Under the pieces are notes generated by a model. The model saw only the letters and a program-made list of their open reading frames with translations. It ran no database searches and was not told the DNA's origin. A DNA stretch of 64,000 nt from Solemya velum gill symbiont (GTDB taxonomy: Bacteria; Pseudomonadota; Gammaproteobacteria; Chromatiales; Chromatiaceae), in NCBI RefSeq assembly GCF_000787395.1, contig NZ_JRAA01000001.1, positions 186,001-250,000 on the forward strand, written 5' to 3'. The position numbers and the translations under genes were made by a program. Position 1 is the stretch's first letter. Each line of letters begins with the position of its first letter. Shown here in pieces: positions 27,320 through 35,834 of this stretch.

Positions 27320-27350
27320 AAATAAAAAAGCACTGTATAAACAGTGCTTT
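27320..27350 (-). terminator. Rho-independent terminator of tRNA-Ser
   Basis: Read on the minus strand, AAAGCACTGT and ACAGTGCTTT form a 10-base stem with a 4-base loop, followed by a T-rich run. It lies 13 bases past the tRNA 3' end. Confidence 0.85.
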
Positions 27351-27362
27351 AATAATATTAAA

Positions 27363-27452
27363 TGGCGGAGAGAGAGGGATTCGAACCCTCGATACGGGTT
27401 AGCGTATACACACTTTCCAGGCGTGCTCCTTCAGCCACTCGGACATCTCTCC
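27363..27452 (-). tRNA. tRNA-Ser (anticodon GGA)
   Basis: A 90-base class II tRNA with encoded CCA. The acceptor stem GGAGAGA pairs with TCTCTCC, the T-loop GGTTCGAATCC is intact, and there is a long variable arm with a GTATACG/CGTAT stem. The anticodon GGA (27416-27418 on the complement) sits in the loop CTGGAAA, reading UCC and UCU codons. It closely resembles E. coli serW/serX. A -10-like TATAGA lies at 27466-27471, back to back with the 4.5S RNA promoter. Confidence 0.97.
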
Positions 27453-27465
27453 AGAGCCGCGAGAT

Positions 27466-27492
27466 TCTATAGAAAGTTGCTGCACTATGCAA
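27466..27492 (-). promoter_or_regulatory. Probable tRNA-Ser promoter
   Basis: On the minus strand, TTGCAT (27487-27492) and TATAGA (27466-27471) are spaced by 15 bases, and a GC-rich stretch (CTCGCGG) precedes the tRNA, as usual for stable RNA promoters under stringent control. Confidence 0.45.
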
Positions 27493-27517
27493 TGAAGACC
27501 TCTGGCGCAAAAGCACG

Positions 27518-27523
27518 TATAAT
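27518..27523 (+). promoter_or_regulatory. -10 element of the 4.5S RNA promoter
   Basis: A consensus TATAAT is followed by a C-rich discriminator (CCCCTG) and then the RNA start at about 27534. No strong -35 was found at the ideal distance; TGAAGA at 27493-27498 is 19 bases away. Confidence 0.6.
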
Positions 27524-27533
27524 CCCCTGACTG

Positions 27534-27658
27534 TTTATGGTGGTCCGCATGGGTCCCCTCGCAACGATAGGTTGTGAACCCGGTCAGGCCCGGAAGGGAG
27601 CAGCCGCAGCAGCTGACTCGTGTGCCGGGGTGTGGCTTGTGCGGGCCGCCTCCATAAA
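27534..27658 (+). ncRNA. ffs: Signal recognition particle RNA (4.5S RNA)
   Basis: The ends TTTATGG and CCATAAA pair, followed inward by TGGTCCGC / GCGGGCCGCC. The apical domain carries the conserved internal loops for Ffh binding, GTCAGGCCCGGAAGGGAGCA: the GGAA tetraloop closing on CAGG and AGCAG. The mature RNA is probably about 115 bases within these limits. It partners the Ffh protein to target membrane proteins. It stands directly upstream of dnaX, as scr does in Bacillus. Confidence 0.95.
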
Positions 27659-27696
27659 CACTGGTTTTTGATCAATATCGAGGTGTTCTACAGCCC

Positions 27697-29337
27697 ATGT
27701 CATACGAGGTACTTGCCCGAAAATGGCGACCACACGGCTTTGCCGAGCTGGTTGGGCAGGAACATGTTGTGCAGGCTCTTTCCAACGCACTCGATCAGGA
27801 TCGTCTTCATCATGCCTATCTCTTTACCGGTACCCGCGGGGTTGGCAAGACCACCCTGGCACGCATTTTTGCAAAATCACTCAATTGTGAAGAGGGCGTA
27901 AGTTCCACTCCATGTGGTGTTTGTAGTACCTGCCGTGAAGTTGATGAAGGGCGTTTTGTTGATCTGCTCGAGGTCGATGCCGCATCGCGTACGAAGGTCG
28001 AACAGACCCGCGAACTCCTCGAAAATGTTCCCTATGCACCAGCCAAGGGTCGCTACAAGGTGTACCTGATTGACGAGGTACACATGTTCTCAGACAGCAG
28101 TTTTAACGCGCTGCTGAAAACGCTTGAAGAGCCGCCACCCCATGTCAAGTTTCTGCTCGCGACAACCGATCCGCAAAAACTGCCGATGACGGTTCTGTCG
28201 CGTTGCCTGCAGTTTGGCCTCAAGCGCCTGACACTGGAACAGATTGCCGGTCAGTTGCGCCATATTCTGGATGTTGAGAAAGTCGGGCATGACGATACCG
28301 CTGTGACTCTGCTTGCTTACGGCGCTGACGGCAGTATGCGTGATGGCCTCAGCCTGCTTGACCAGGCGATCAATTTCGGTGGTGGTGAGGTTGTCGAGGA
28401 GAAGGTCGCCAGCATGCTGGGCACGGTATCACGTGACTACGTGTTTGGCCTGGTTGAGGCGTTGGTTGCACGTGACGGTAAACTGCTAATGCAGAAAATT
28501 GATGCGCTGGCAGACCGTTCACCCGATTTTCGCAGTGTACTTGATGAGTTGTTGCGCATGCTGCATCGTGTTGCCGTGTTGCAGACTGTGCCTGACCTGA
28601 ATGTTGAGAACGAGGTCGACCATGAACGTTATGCATGGATGGTTGAGACGGTTCCGGCCGACGAGGTGCAGCTCTATTATCAAATCGGTATAACCGGTAA
28701 ACGTGATATGCCGATGGCGCCCGACTTGCGCAGTGGTTTCGAAATGGTGATGTTGCGCATGCTGGCATTTCAGCCTGGTGCTGTGAGTCAGCCAGCTGAA
28801 GCACCACGTCAGGCTCAAAAAAAAAGCCCTGAACCGGTAGCTGCGCCAGCAGCCAGGCAGGCTGAGGCTGCAACAGAAGCCGAGGCAGAAACAAAAAAGA
28901 AAGTGCAGCAGCAAGCAGTCCCCGCAGCGCCTGTTTCACAGGATGCTGAGTTACCCCAGTCAGTCGACTGGAACCAACTACAGAAGGAACTCAAGCTGGG
29001 TGGTATTTCAGGCCAGTTGGCGATGAATTGCGCTTTTGATTCGGTTGATGGCAATCTGTTCAGGCTGGTGTTGCCTGAAGAGCACCAGGCACTGCAATCG
29101 GATATGGCGGTCAAAAGAATGGAAGAGGAGCTGCGCAAGCATTTTGGCTGTGCGGCACTGAAACTTGAAATCGCGCTGGGTAAACCACAGGTTGATACTC
29201 CTGCACAGCGAAAACTGCGCCTGGAGAATCAGCGCCTGGCTGAAGCGAAAGCAGGTATGGTTAACGACCCGTTCGTCAAGGAGTTGCAACAGCAGCTTGG
29301 CGCACGTGTAATCGATGAGACAATCAAGCCTGTATGA
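27697..29337 (+). CDS. dnaX: DNA polymerase III subunits tau and gamma
   Basis: A 546-residue clamp-loader ATPase. Visible are Walker A GTRGVGKT (45-52), a zinc site (CEEG...CGVCSTC), the DEVHMFS Walker B region, sensor segment LLATTDPQKLP and SRCLQF. After domain III (about residue 365) a Gln/Ala/Glu/Pro-rich linker leads to the tau-specific C-terminal part, which contacts polymerase alpha. An A9 run at 28817-28825 could produce a short gamma form (see the separate entry). E. coli tau is longer (643). ybaB and recR follow in the same order as in many bacteria. Confidence 0.97.
   Translation: MSYEVLARKWRPHGFAELVGQEHVVQALSNALDQDRLHHAYLFTGTRGVGKTTLARIFAKSLNCEEGVSSTPCGVCSTCREVDEGRFVDLLEVDAASRTKVEQTRELLENVPYAPAKGRYKVYLIDEVHMFSDSSFNALLKTLEEPPPHVKFLLATTDPQKLPMTVLSRCLQFGLKRLTLEQIAGQLRHILDVEKVGHDDTAVTLLAYGADGSMRDGLSLLDQAINFGGGEVVEEKVASMLGTVSRDYVFGLVEALVARDGKLLMQKIDALADRSPDFRSVLDELLRMLHRVAVLQTVPDLNVENEVDHERYAWMVETVPADEVQLYYQIGITGKRDMPMAPDLRSGFEMVMLRMLAFQPGAVSQPAEAPRQAQKKSPEPVAAPAARQAEAATEAEAETKKKVQQQAVPAAPVSQDAELPQSVDWNQLQKELKLGGISGQLAMNCAFDSVDGNLFRLVLPEEHQALQSDMAVKRMEEELRKHFGCAALKLEIALGKPQVDTPAQRKLRLENQRLAEAKAGMVNDPFVKELQQQLGARVIDETIKPV
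28817..28853 (+). other. Putative slippage site for gamma subunit synthesis in dnaX
   Basis: Nine consecutive A residues span codons 374-377 (CAA AAA AAA AGC). A -1 slip gives AAG CCC TGA, a stop two codons on; a +1 slip gives a stop (TAG at 28838-28840) after four codons. Either would truncate the product at about 378-381 residues, just after domain III, like gamma. A perfect 5-base stem (GCTGC GCCA GCAGC, 28840-28853) lies 14 bases downstream. E. coli uses ribosomal slippage and Thermus transcriptional slippage on A9 for the same end. Confidence 0.7.
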
Positions 29338-29367
29338 CAGGCTTATGGAAATGAACAAGAGGTTGTG

Positions 29368-29691
29368 ATGAAAGGCGGAATTGGCAATATCATGAAGCAG
29401 GCGCAGAAGATGCAGGAAGAGCTGCAGAAAGCGCAGGAGAAACTGGCAGAGGAAGAGGTGACCGGTGAGGCTGGCGGTGGGCTTGTGAAGGTCACGATGA
29501 ATGGTAAGCACGAGGTTCGCAAGGTCGATATCGATGATTCTCTGCTTGGTGATGACAAGGAGATGCTTGAAGACCTGATTGCATCAGCTTGTAATGATGC
29601 GGCACGTCGCGTTGCCGAGAAGTCGGAGCAGAGCATGTCCGGATTGACCTCTGGCCTGAACCTGCCGCCTGGAATGAAACTCCCTTTCTAA
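29368..29691 (+). CDS. YbaB/EbfC family nucleoid-associated protein
   Basis: A 107-residue DNA-binding protein. It shows [15 protein letters not shown] (the N-terminal coiled coil), [20 protein letters not shown] and a C terminus LPPGMKLPF, all typical. The protein dimerises and binds DNA without strict sequence need. ATG at 29368 is chosen over the GTG just before it because the AGAGG box would otherwise be only two bases away. It lies between dnaX and recR, the conserved position. Confidence 0.95.
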   Translation: MKGGIGNIMKQAQKMQEELQKAQEKLAEEEVTGEAGGGLVKVTMNGKHEVRKVDIDDSLLGDDKEMLEDLIASACNDAARRVAEKSEQSMSGLTSGLNLPPGMKLPF

Positions 29692-30288
29692 ATGGCGACA
29701 TCACTTCTCCAGGAATTGATTGAAAGCCTTCGCTGCCTGCCGGGTGTAGGGCCCAAGTCGGCCCAGCGCATGGCATTTCACCTGCTAGAGCATGACCGGG
29801 ATGGCGGACGGCGATTGGCCAGTCTACTCAGTGAGGCGATGGAGAAGATCAGTGAATGCAGCAGGTGCAGGACGTTGACCGAACAGGATGTCTGTTCAGT
29901 ATGTGTCAGTGATCGCCGTGATGTGTCGCTCTTATGTATTGTTGAATCACCAGCTGAACTGGCGGCGATAGAGGAGAGCACCAACTACAACGGGCTCTAT
30001 TTTGTCCTGCATGGCAGGCTCTCACCACTGGATGGTCTTGGCCCAAAAGAGATCGGACTTGACCGTCTTGAGAGTCGTCTCGATGAGGAAGTGGTCAAAG
30101 AAATTATTCTCGCAACTAATCCAACGGTTGAAGGCGAGGCGACTGCGCATTATATTAGTGAGCTAGCTTCGTCACATGGTATATTGACGAGCAGAATTGC
30201 GCATGGAGTGCCACTGGGTGGAGACCTGGGTTATGTCGATGGCGGAACGCTGGCTCACGCGTTTGCCGGACGACAGAAGATAGAATGA
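29692..30288 (+). CDS. recR: Recombination mediator protein RecR
   Basis: A 198-residue zinc-binding protein of the RecFOR gap-repair pathway. The helix-hairpin-helix [20 protein letters not shown], the four-cysteine zinc finger CSRC...CSVC, and a Toprim domain with VESPAEL and [11 protein letters not shown] are clear. It starts on the base after the ybaB stop. Confidence 0.98.
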   Translation: MATSLLQELIESLRCLPGVGPKSAQRMAFHLLEHDRDGGRRLASLLSEAMEKISECSRCRTLTEQDVCSVCVSDRRDVSLLCIVESPAELAAIEESTNYNGLYFVLHGRLSPLDGLGPKEIGLDRLESRLDEEVVKEIILATNPTVEGEATAHYISELASSHGILTSRIAHGVPLGGDLGYVDGGTLAHAFAGRQKIE

Positions 30289-30322
30289 CAAATAGTCTGA
30301 TGACTGCTTAACTGGTACCTTG

Positions 30323-30679
30323 ATGTCTGGCGATTGTATTTTTTGCAAAATCATCAACAGGGAAATTCCTGCTGATATAATTTTTGAAAATGATGATGTA
30401 CTGGCGTTCCGCGATCTCAATCCGGTAGCGTCTACCCATGCCCTGATTATCCCGAAGAAGCATATCGGGACGATAAATGATATTAATCCCGAAGATGCTG
30501 AGCTTGTAGGCAAACTCTATCTTGCGGCTGCAGAAATAGCCGCTGTTGAAGGCATTGCGGAGCAGGGCTACCGCGTTGTCATGAATTGTAATAAAGCTGC
30601 CGGGCAGACGGTTTTTCATATCCACCTGCATCTTCTCGGCGGTAGTGAAATGGGCTGGCCTCCATGGCCGGCTGCCTGA
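30323..30679 (+). CDS. HIT family purine nucleoside phosphoramidase (HinT-like)
   Basis: A 118-residue protein with the histidine triad HIHLHLL near the C terminus and CIFCKIINREIP at the N terminus, both typical of HinT. It hydrolyses AMP-linked amines such as AMP-lysine. The ATG at 30323 is preferred over a TTG immediately before it. It is followed by minC after 21 bases. Confidence 0.93.
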   Translation: MSGDCIFCKIINREIPADIIFENDDVLAFRDLNPVASTHALIIPKKHIGTINDINPEDAELVGKLYLAAAEIAAVEGIAEQGYRVVMNCNKAAGQTVFHIHLHLLGGSEMGWPPWPAA

Positions 30680-30700
30680 TACCGATTGGAACACTAACCT

Positions 30701-31324
30701 ATGTCGCCTTTACCAGTGGATTTAAAAATTCTGGACTATCGCTTGCCTACGGTACGCATATTCAGTCCTGACGAAGATGCTGTCATTGACCGTCTTGCGA
30801 TGATGATCGAGCAGCGCCCGGCCTTGTTCAAGGGCATGGATGTTGCCATGAATTATGCTGAAGATCTCCCGAATGAGTTTGATCAGCAGGTGATCGAGGA
30901 ATTTCTTGTCGCCCACGGTGTCAATGTTGTTGCACGCACTACAGGCGAAGGAAACGTGTTGGCTTTTACTGCATCTGCAAAAAGCCAGAAAAGCGTCCCT
31001 GACGAGGTCATCAGCAAAAGCCTGAGATCTGGCCAGCGTATCTATTCCAAGGGCAGCGTAGTGATCCTGGGGTCGGTCAGCTCAGGTGCCGAGGTACTTG
31101 CCGAGGGATCGATTCATGTCTACGGTGAATTGCATGGGCGTGCGCTGGCTGGTGTCCAGGGTGATCGCAATGCTGCGATATTCACTCAATCTATGGACGC
31201 TGAACTGGTATCGGTCGCAGGTGTCTATCGTACCGGCGACCAGCTCGATGAAGGGAGCAAGGGCAACGCGTGTAGCGTCATGCTCGATGGTGACTCCCTC
31301 TCTTTTCAATCGATTACTCAGTAA
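30701..31324 (+). CDS. minC: Septum site-determining protein MinC
   Basis: A 207-residue FtsZ-assembly inhibitor. The N-terminal domain (about 1-95) precedes the beta-helical C-terminal domain with [30 protein letters not shown] and [10 protein letters not shown], which binds MinD. It is a little shorter than E. coli MinC (231). minD follows after 11 bases. It blocks Z-rings at the poles in complex with MinD. Confidence 0.96.
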   Translation: MSPLPVDLKILDYRLPTVRIFSPDEDAVIDRLAMMIEQRPALFKGMDVAMNYAEDLPNEFDQQVIEEFLVAHGVNVVARTTGEGNVLAFTASAKSQKSVPDEVISKSLRSGQRIYSKGSVVILGSVSSGAEVLAEGSIHVYGELHGRALAGVQGDRNAAIFTQSMDAELVSVAGVYRTGDQLDEGSKGNACSVMLDGDSLSFQSITQ

Positions 31325-31335
31325 AGGAGAGCTTT

Positions 31336-32169
31336 GTGGGTCGTATTATCGTTGTAACGTCTGGTAAGGGTGGCGTCGGCAAATCTACTACCTCCGCATC
31401 ATTTGCGCTTGGCCTTGCACTGCGTGGCTACAAGACGCTGCTGATTGATTTTGATATCGGCCTGCGTAATCTCGACCTGCTTCTGGGACACGAAAAACGC
31501 ATTGTCTATGACATTGTCAACGTCATGCGCGAAGAAGTTGCATTGCAGGATGCCGTGGTCAAGGACCTGCGCTGTTCACGCCTGGCCCTGTTACCGGGCT
31601 CCCAGTTCGAAGACAAGGAGGTGCTGGAACGCAGAGGCATCGCCAAGCTTCTCAGCGAGGCGCGCAAAAAGTACCAGTACGTCGTCTGCGATTCTCCTGC
31701 CGGCATCGAGAAAGGCGCTGACATGGCGATGTATTTTGCCGATGATGCACTGCTGGTAGCGACACCTGAACGACCCTCGGTGCGCGATGCCGACCGCATG
31801 ATCGGTCTTCTGACCAACCGTACATACCGTGCCGAGAAGGGGCTTGAGGATATTGCTCCCTACCTGGTGATTAACCGTTATCGTCACAGCCTTGCCAAGC
31901 GTGGCATCGCACTGACGCCGAAGCAGATTCTCGATAATCTCTCGATCCCGCTGATCGGTATTATTCCTGATAGTGAAAGTGTCACGCGTGCAGCAAATAT
32001 TGGTGAGCCTGTTGTTTATGATCACAAGAGTGCGGCTGGCAACGCCTATGCGGATACAGTTGCACGCTATCTTGGTGATTCAGTGGCCTATACGCTGCTG
32101 CATGAAGGAAAAAGAAGTATCAGAAGTCGTCTGTTCGGTAACAAACGAGTTCACTTAAACGACGAGTAG
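31336..32169 (+). CDS. minD: Septum site-determining ATPase MinD
   Basis: A 277-residue ParA/MinD ATPase. The deviant Walker A GKGGVGKS (10-17), [23 protein letters not shown] and the C-terminal amphipathic membrane-targeting helix (IRSRLFGNK) are intact. Translation starts at GTG behind AAGGAGAG. A minE gene would be expected directly downstream; instead dapE runs in the opposite direction and its 3' end overlaps minD by 15 bases. Confidence 0.97.
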   Translation: MGRIIVVTSGKGGVGKSTTSASFALGLALRGYKTLLIDFDIGLRNLDLLLGHEKRIVYDIVNVMREEVALQDAVVKDLRCSRLALLPGSQFEDKEVLERRGIAKLLSEARKKYQYVVCDSPAGIEKGADMAMYFADDALLVATPERPSVRDADRMIGLLTNRTYRAEKGLEDIAPYLVINRYRHSLAKRGIALTPKQILDNLSIPLIGIIPDSESVTRAANIGEPVVYDHKSAAGNAYADTVARYLGDSVAYTLLHEGKRSIRSRLFGNKRVHLNDE

Positions 32170-33285
32170 CCGCTTGAGTATCACCTCGTAGATGCTGCTT
32201 AGCTGATCAAGGTCTTTTACTGACACGCACTCGTTGATCTGGTGGATGGTTGCATTCAAAGGGCCCAGTTCCAGCACCTGTGCACCTGTCGGTGCAATAA
32301 AGCGTCCATCTGATGTACCGCCAGAGGTCGATAGCTGCGTTTCGTAACCTGCGACACTGCTGATTGCGTGCTGCGCGGCTTCCACCAGTTCTCCCTCTGC
32401 TGTCAGAAATGGCAGGCCCGAGAGGTTCCATTCAAGTTCATAGCGCAAGCCATAACGGTCGAACAGTTCAGTTGTTCTGTTTCTGATCTTCTCTTCGCTG
32501 TTCTCGGTAGAAAAACGCCAGTTGATCAGCATCTCTACTGTTGCAGGGATGACGTTGGTTGCGCCAGTACCACCATTGATATTGGAAATCTGGAAGCTGG
32601 TTGGCGGAAAGTGATCGTTGCCCTTGTCCCATTCGATGGTGCTGAGTTCAGCGATGGCCGGAGCGGCGAGGTGAATCGGGTTCTCGGCGAGATGCGGGTA
32701 GGCGACGTGTCCCTGCTTGCCGTGTACCGTCAGTTTTGCATTCAAAGAACCGCGGCGACCATTCTTGATCACGTCACCCACTTTGTCAGTTGAGGATGGT
32801 TCTCCGACAAGGCACCAGTCGATCTTCTCATTGCGTGCCTCGAGAGTTTCCACAACCCTGACGGTTCCATCGGTAGCGGGCCCTTCCTCATCGCTGGTGA
32901 TCAGGTAGCCGATGGAGCCACGGTGATCCGGGTGTGCTGCGACGAAAGCCTCGGTTGCCGTGATCATTGCCGCAAGGCTGCCTTTCATATCAGCAGCACC
33001 ACGGCCGTAGAGCATGCCGTCGTGAATCTCTGATTCAAATGGATCACAACGCCACTTTTCAACATCCCCGGTTGGCACCACGTCTGTGTGTCCGGCAAAT
33101 GCGAACAGCGGGCCATCGCTGCCGCGTCTTGCCCAGAAATTGTCGACATCACCGAAACGCAGGCGTTCGATGGTGAAACCGATACGCTCAAGGCGTTCTA
33201 TCATCACTTCCTGGCAGCCGGCATCTTCAGGGGTGACCGAGTTGCGGTTAATCAGGTTGATGGCGAGGTCGAGTGTTTCAGACAT
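32155..33285 (-). CDS. dapE: Succinyl-diaminopimelate desuccinylase
   Basis: About 376 residues from the ATG at 33285; the longer open frame upstream overlaps the preceding gene and lacks homology. An M20 dizinc amidohydrolase: metal ligands appear in [22 protein letters not shown] and [11 protein letters not shown]. It releases LL-diaminopimelate, the lysine and cell-wall precursor. It belongs to the minus-strand cluster dapC, dapD, yffB, dapE. Its stop lies inside the end of the convergent minD gene. Confidence 0.97.
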   Translation of the reverse strand: MSETLDLAINLINRNSVTPEDAGCQEVMIERLERIGFTIERLRFGDVDNFWARRGSDGPLFAFAGHTDVVPTGDVEKWRCDPFESEIHDGMLYGRGAADMKGSLAAMITATEAFVAAHPDHRGSIGYLITSDEEGPATDGTVRVVETLEARNEKIDWCLVGEPSSTDKVGDVIKNGRRGSLNAKLTVHGKQGHVAYPHLAENPIHLAAPAIAELSTIEWDKGNDHFPPTSFQISNINGGTGATNVIPATVEMLINWRFSTENSEEKIRNRTTELFDRYGLRYELEWNLSGLPFLTAEGELVEAAQHAISSVAGYETQLSTSGGTSDGRFIAPTGAQVLELGPLNATIHQINECVSVKDLDQLSSIYEVILKRLLVV

Positions 33286-33292
33286 ATGCGTC

Positions 33293-33640
33293 TTATCCAA
33301 ATAGTTCGCTGTAACGTTCTTCGCTGAATCCGACGTGAATTGTTCCGTCAAGATCAAGCACAGGTCGCTTGATGATTGTTGGCGTCTCCAGCATTACCCG
33401 GCGTGCACTATCACGATCAATGTTGTCTTTCACTTCTTGCTCTAACTTACGCCACATCATGCCGCGACGGTTGAGCAGGATTTCCCAGTCGACAGACTCA
33501 AGCCAGCTGTCGAGCAGTTGTTCTTCCAGTCCGGCTTTCTTGAAGTCGTGAAAGCTGTAATCGATATCTTTGTCAGTCAGCCATTTGCGCGCCTTTTTCA
33601 TGGTGTCGCAGTTGGGTATGCCGTAGAGAGTTGTAGTCAT
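33293..33640 (-). CDS. yffB: ArsC/Spx-type thioredoxin-fold protein (YffB)
   Basis: A 115-residue protein of the arsenate reductase/Spx superfamily. It has the N-terminal [17 protein letters not shown] with a single cysteine in place of CXXC and [10 protein letters not shown] near the C terminus. E. coli yffB is likewise next to dapE. Activity on arsenate is doubtful for this subgroup; its role is not established. dapE starts 7 bases downstream, so they are coupled. Confidence 0.9.
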   Translation of the reverse strand: MTTTLYGIPNCDTMKKARKWLTDKDIDYSFHDFKKAGLEEQLLDSWLESVDWEILLNRRGMMWRKLEQEVKDNIDRDSARRVMLETPTIIKRPVLDLDGTIHVGFSEERYSELFG

Positions 33641-33659
33641 TTGTGTTTTATCAGCAAGT

Positions 33660-33726
33660 TGTAGGAGCCCCGCCCCCGGGGCGATCCAGCTGGTATTTTT
33701 AATCGCCCCGAGACGGGGCTCCTACA
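33660..33726. repeat. Palindromic repeat, family B (REP-like)
   Basis: TGTAGGAGCCCCG and CGGGGCTCCTACA are perfect 13-base inverted arms 67 bases end to end, with a second inner pair GGGGCGAT / ATCGCCCC. It fills the gap between dapD and yffB. The TGTAGGAGC end resembles REP elements found in other gammaproteobacteria such as Pseudomonas. The long stem could also slow transcription within the dap cluster. Confidence 0.85.
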
Positions 33727-33734
33727 TGATTGTT

Positions 33735-34556
33735 TTAAATTCCACGCAGCAGTTCGTTGATACCAACCTTTCCACGTGTCTTCTCGTCAACTGTCTTGAC
33801 GATAACCGCACAGTAGAGGCTGTAGCTGCCATCCTTTGAGGGCAGGTTACCTGAAACAACAACAGAACCGGCCGGGATGCGTCCGTAGCTGACTTCGCCT
33901 GTTTCGCGGTTGAAAATCTTGGTGCTCTGGCCGATGTAGACGCCCATTGAGATGACCGAGCCCTCTTCGACGATTACGCCCTCAACGACTTCAGAACGTG
34001 CGCCGATGAAGCAGTTGTCTTCGATGATGGTTGGTGCTGCCTGCAGTGGCTCAAGTACACCGCCAATGCCAACGCCGCCTGAGAGGTGAACGTTTTTGCC
34101 GATCTGTGCGCATGAACCGACTGTTGCCCAGGTATCAACCATTGTGCCGCTATCGACATAAGCGCCGATGTTGACGTAGGAGGGCATCAGGACGCAGTCA
34201 GGTGCGATGAAAGAACCACGGCGTGCAGTTGCTGGTGGCACCACGCGTACGCCGCCTTCGCGGAACTCACGTGAGTTCATATCTGCATACTTTGACGGGA
34301 CCTTGTCGTAATAGTTGGTGAAACCACCTTTCATGAAGCTGTTGTCCTCGATACGGAAAGAAAGCAGTACAGCCTTCTTGATCCACTCGTTGACGACCCA
34401 GTCACCATCGACTTTCTCGGCGACACGGATTTCACCGCTATCAAGCATGCCAATCGCTGACATGACAGCTTCCTTGAGCTGTGCATCCACGGTGCGGGGG
34501 GTGATTTCTGCGCGACGCTCGAATGCTTCGACAATAATGGGTTCAAGTTCATTCAT
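33735..34556 (-). CDS. dapD: Tetrahydrodipicolinate N-succinyltransferase
   Basis: A 273-residue left-handed beta-helix acyltransferase that succinylates tetrahydrodipicolinate in the diaminopimelate pathway. Hexapeptide repeats run through the middle ([40 protein letters not shown]). Length matches E. coli DapD (274). It lies between dapC upstream and yffB-dapE downstream on the minus strand. Confidence 0.98.
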   Translation of the reverse strand: MNELEPIIVEAFERRAEITPRTVDAQLKEAVMSAIGMLDSGEIRVAEKVDGDWVVNEWIKKAVLLSFRIEDNSFMKGGFTNYYDKVPSKYADMNSREFREGGVRVVPPATARRGSFIAPDCVLMPSYVNIGAYVDSGTMVDTWATVGSCAQIGKNVHLSGGVGIGGVLEPLQAAPTIIEDNCFIGARSEVVEGVIVEEGSVISMGVYIGQSTKIFNRETGEVSYGRIPAGSVVVSGNLPSKDGSYSLYCAVIVKTVDEKTRGKVGINELLRGI

Positions 34557-34595
34557 TCCTAATTACTCCGGGAGAAATTGTTAAATAATTTAAAG

Positions 34596-35789
34596 TTAGA
34601 GGGATTCTACACAGGTTTTGATGCGTTGTGCCGCCTCAATGCAGTCTTCAAGGGGTGCGACCAGCGCCATACGGACGCGATTGCTGCCTGGATTGCCGTC
34701 CACTGTATCGCGTGACAGGAACTGCCCCGGCAATACGGTGATATTTTGTTCGGCAAAGAGTTTGCGTGCGAATTCTGTGTCTTCGACAGGTGTTTTCGCC
34801 CACAGGTAGAAGCCTGCATCAGGTCGTTCGACTTCCAGTACGCCATCGAGAATATCGAGAACGGCATCAAATTTTTCGCAGTAGAGGGCACGATTTTGCC
34901 TGACGTGCTCTTCATCCTGCCACGCCTTGATGCTGGCAGCCTGGTGATGCATTGGCATGGCGCAGCCGTGATAGGTACGGTAACGGAAAAACTGTTCGAT
35001 GATGTCGCTGTCACCGGCGACAAACCCGGAACGCAGGCCGGGGGCATTGGAGCGCTTCGAGAGGCTGTGAAATACAACACAATGTTTGTAATCATCATTG
35101 CCCATCTCGGCTGCAGCCTCCAGCAATCCTGCCGGTGGTGCTGATTCGTCGAAATAGATCTCCGAGTAACACTCGTCAGAAGCGATGATGAAATCATGCT
35201 GTTGCGCGAGCTTGATCAGTTTCTGCAGGATTGGCTTGCCAATGACGGCACCAGTCGGGTTTCCGGGTGAGCACAGGAACAGGATGCTGCACTGGTCCCA
35301 CGTCTCTGCACTGACCTGGTCAAAGTCGGGTGTCAGGCTATTGCCGTCACAATTCAGATAGACGGGCTCGGCACCTGCCAGTAGTGCCGCACCTTCATAA
35401 ATCTGGTAGAAGGGATTCGGCATCAGCACGAGAGACAACTCGGATGCATCGATCATCACCTGTGTGAAGGCGAAGAGTGCTTCACGGGTACCGTTGACCG
35501 GCAGCACGTGCTTGTCGGCACTAAGACTCCCTTGTGGAAGAGAGAAGCGCGTCGTCAACCATGCGCTAATCGCCTCGCGCAGTTCCGGCATGCCACGCGT
35601 TGCAGGGTAGACTGCAAGCTGGTGCATGTGTTCGATAACAGCTTCTGTCACCAGGTGAGGTGTTGCATGCTTGGGCTCACCGATCGAAAGAGCGATGTGC
35701 GACAATGCAGCAGGCGGCTCAGCACCCGCCTTCAGAGCAGCAAGCTTTTCGAACGGGTAGGGGTGCAAGTGATCGAGACCGGGATTCAT
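34596..35789 (-). CDS. dapC: Succinyldiaminopimelate transaminase
   Basis: A 397-residue class I/II PLP aminotransferase of the DapC group. The PLP lysine lies in HSLSKRSNAPGLRSGF, with SPGNPTG and SDECYSEIYF cofactor-contact segments. It converts N-succinyl-2-amino-6-ketopimelate to the diamine. Context with dapD and dapE supports this over other aminotransferases. The start is divergent from the next gene, 45 bases away. Confidence 0.96.
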   Translation of the reverse strand: MNPGLDHLHPYPFEKLAALKAGAEPPAALSHIALSIGEPKHATPHLVTEAVIEHMHQLAVYPATRGMPELREAISAWLTTRFSLPQGSLSADKHVLPVNGTREALFAFTQVMIDASELSLVLMPNPFYQIYEGAALLAGAEPVYLNCDGNSLTPDFDQVSAETWDQCSILFLCSPGNPTGAVIGKPILQKLIKLAQQHDFIIASDECYSEIYFDESAPPAGLLEAAAEMGNDDYKHCVVFHSLSKRSNAPGLRSGFVAGDSDIIEQFFRYRTYHGCAMPMHHQAASIKAWQDEEHVRQNRALYCEKFDAVLDILDGVLEVERPDAGFYLWAKTPVEDTEFARKLFAEQNITVLPGQFLSRDTVDGNPGSNRVRMALVAPLEDCIEAAQRIKTCVESL

Positions 35790-35834
35790 ACGGTTTTCTC
35801 AGGTTATTGGCGAAGCGAAAGAGAGTATTTTATC

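Larger units (their letters stand above)
26972..27362. other. AT-rich intergenic region before tRNA-Ser
   Basis: No credible coding frame. It contains one family C palindrome (27230-27259) and, at its right end, the terminator of the minus-strand tRNA-Ser (27320-27350). The rest is AT-rich and unassigned, and it should include the promoter of the TSUP gene. Confidence 0.6.

Noticed and set aside
22851-27362. Prophage or insertion sequence
   Set aside because: No transposase, integrase, phage structural gene or terminal direct repeat could be recognised.
33286-33357. Longer start for dapE
   Set aside because: The added 24 residues overlap the end of yffB; homology to DapE begins at the ATG at 33285.
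35508-35834. N-terminal extension of the EamA transporter
   Set aside because: The extra 109 codons lie opposite the start of dapC and show no membrane or family features; the protein begins naturally at GTG 35835.
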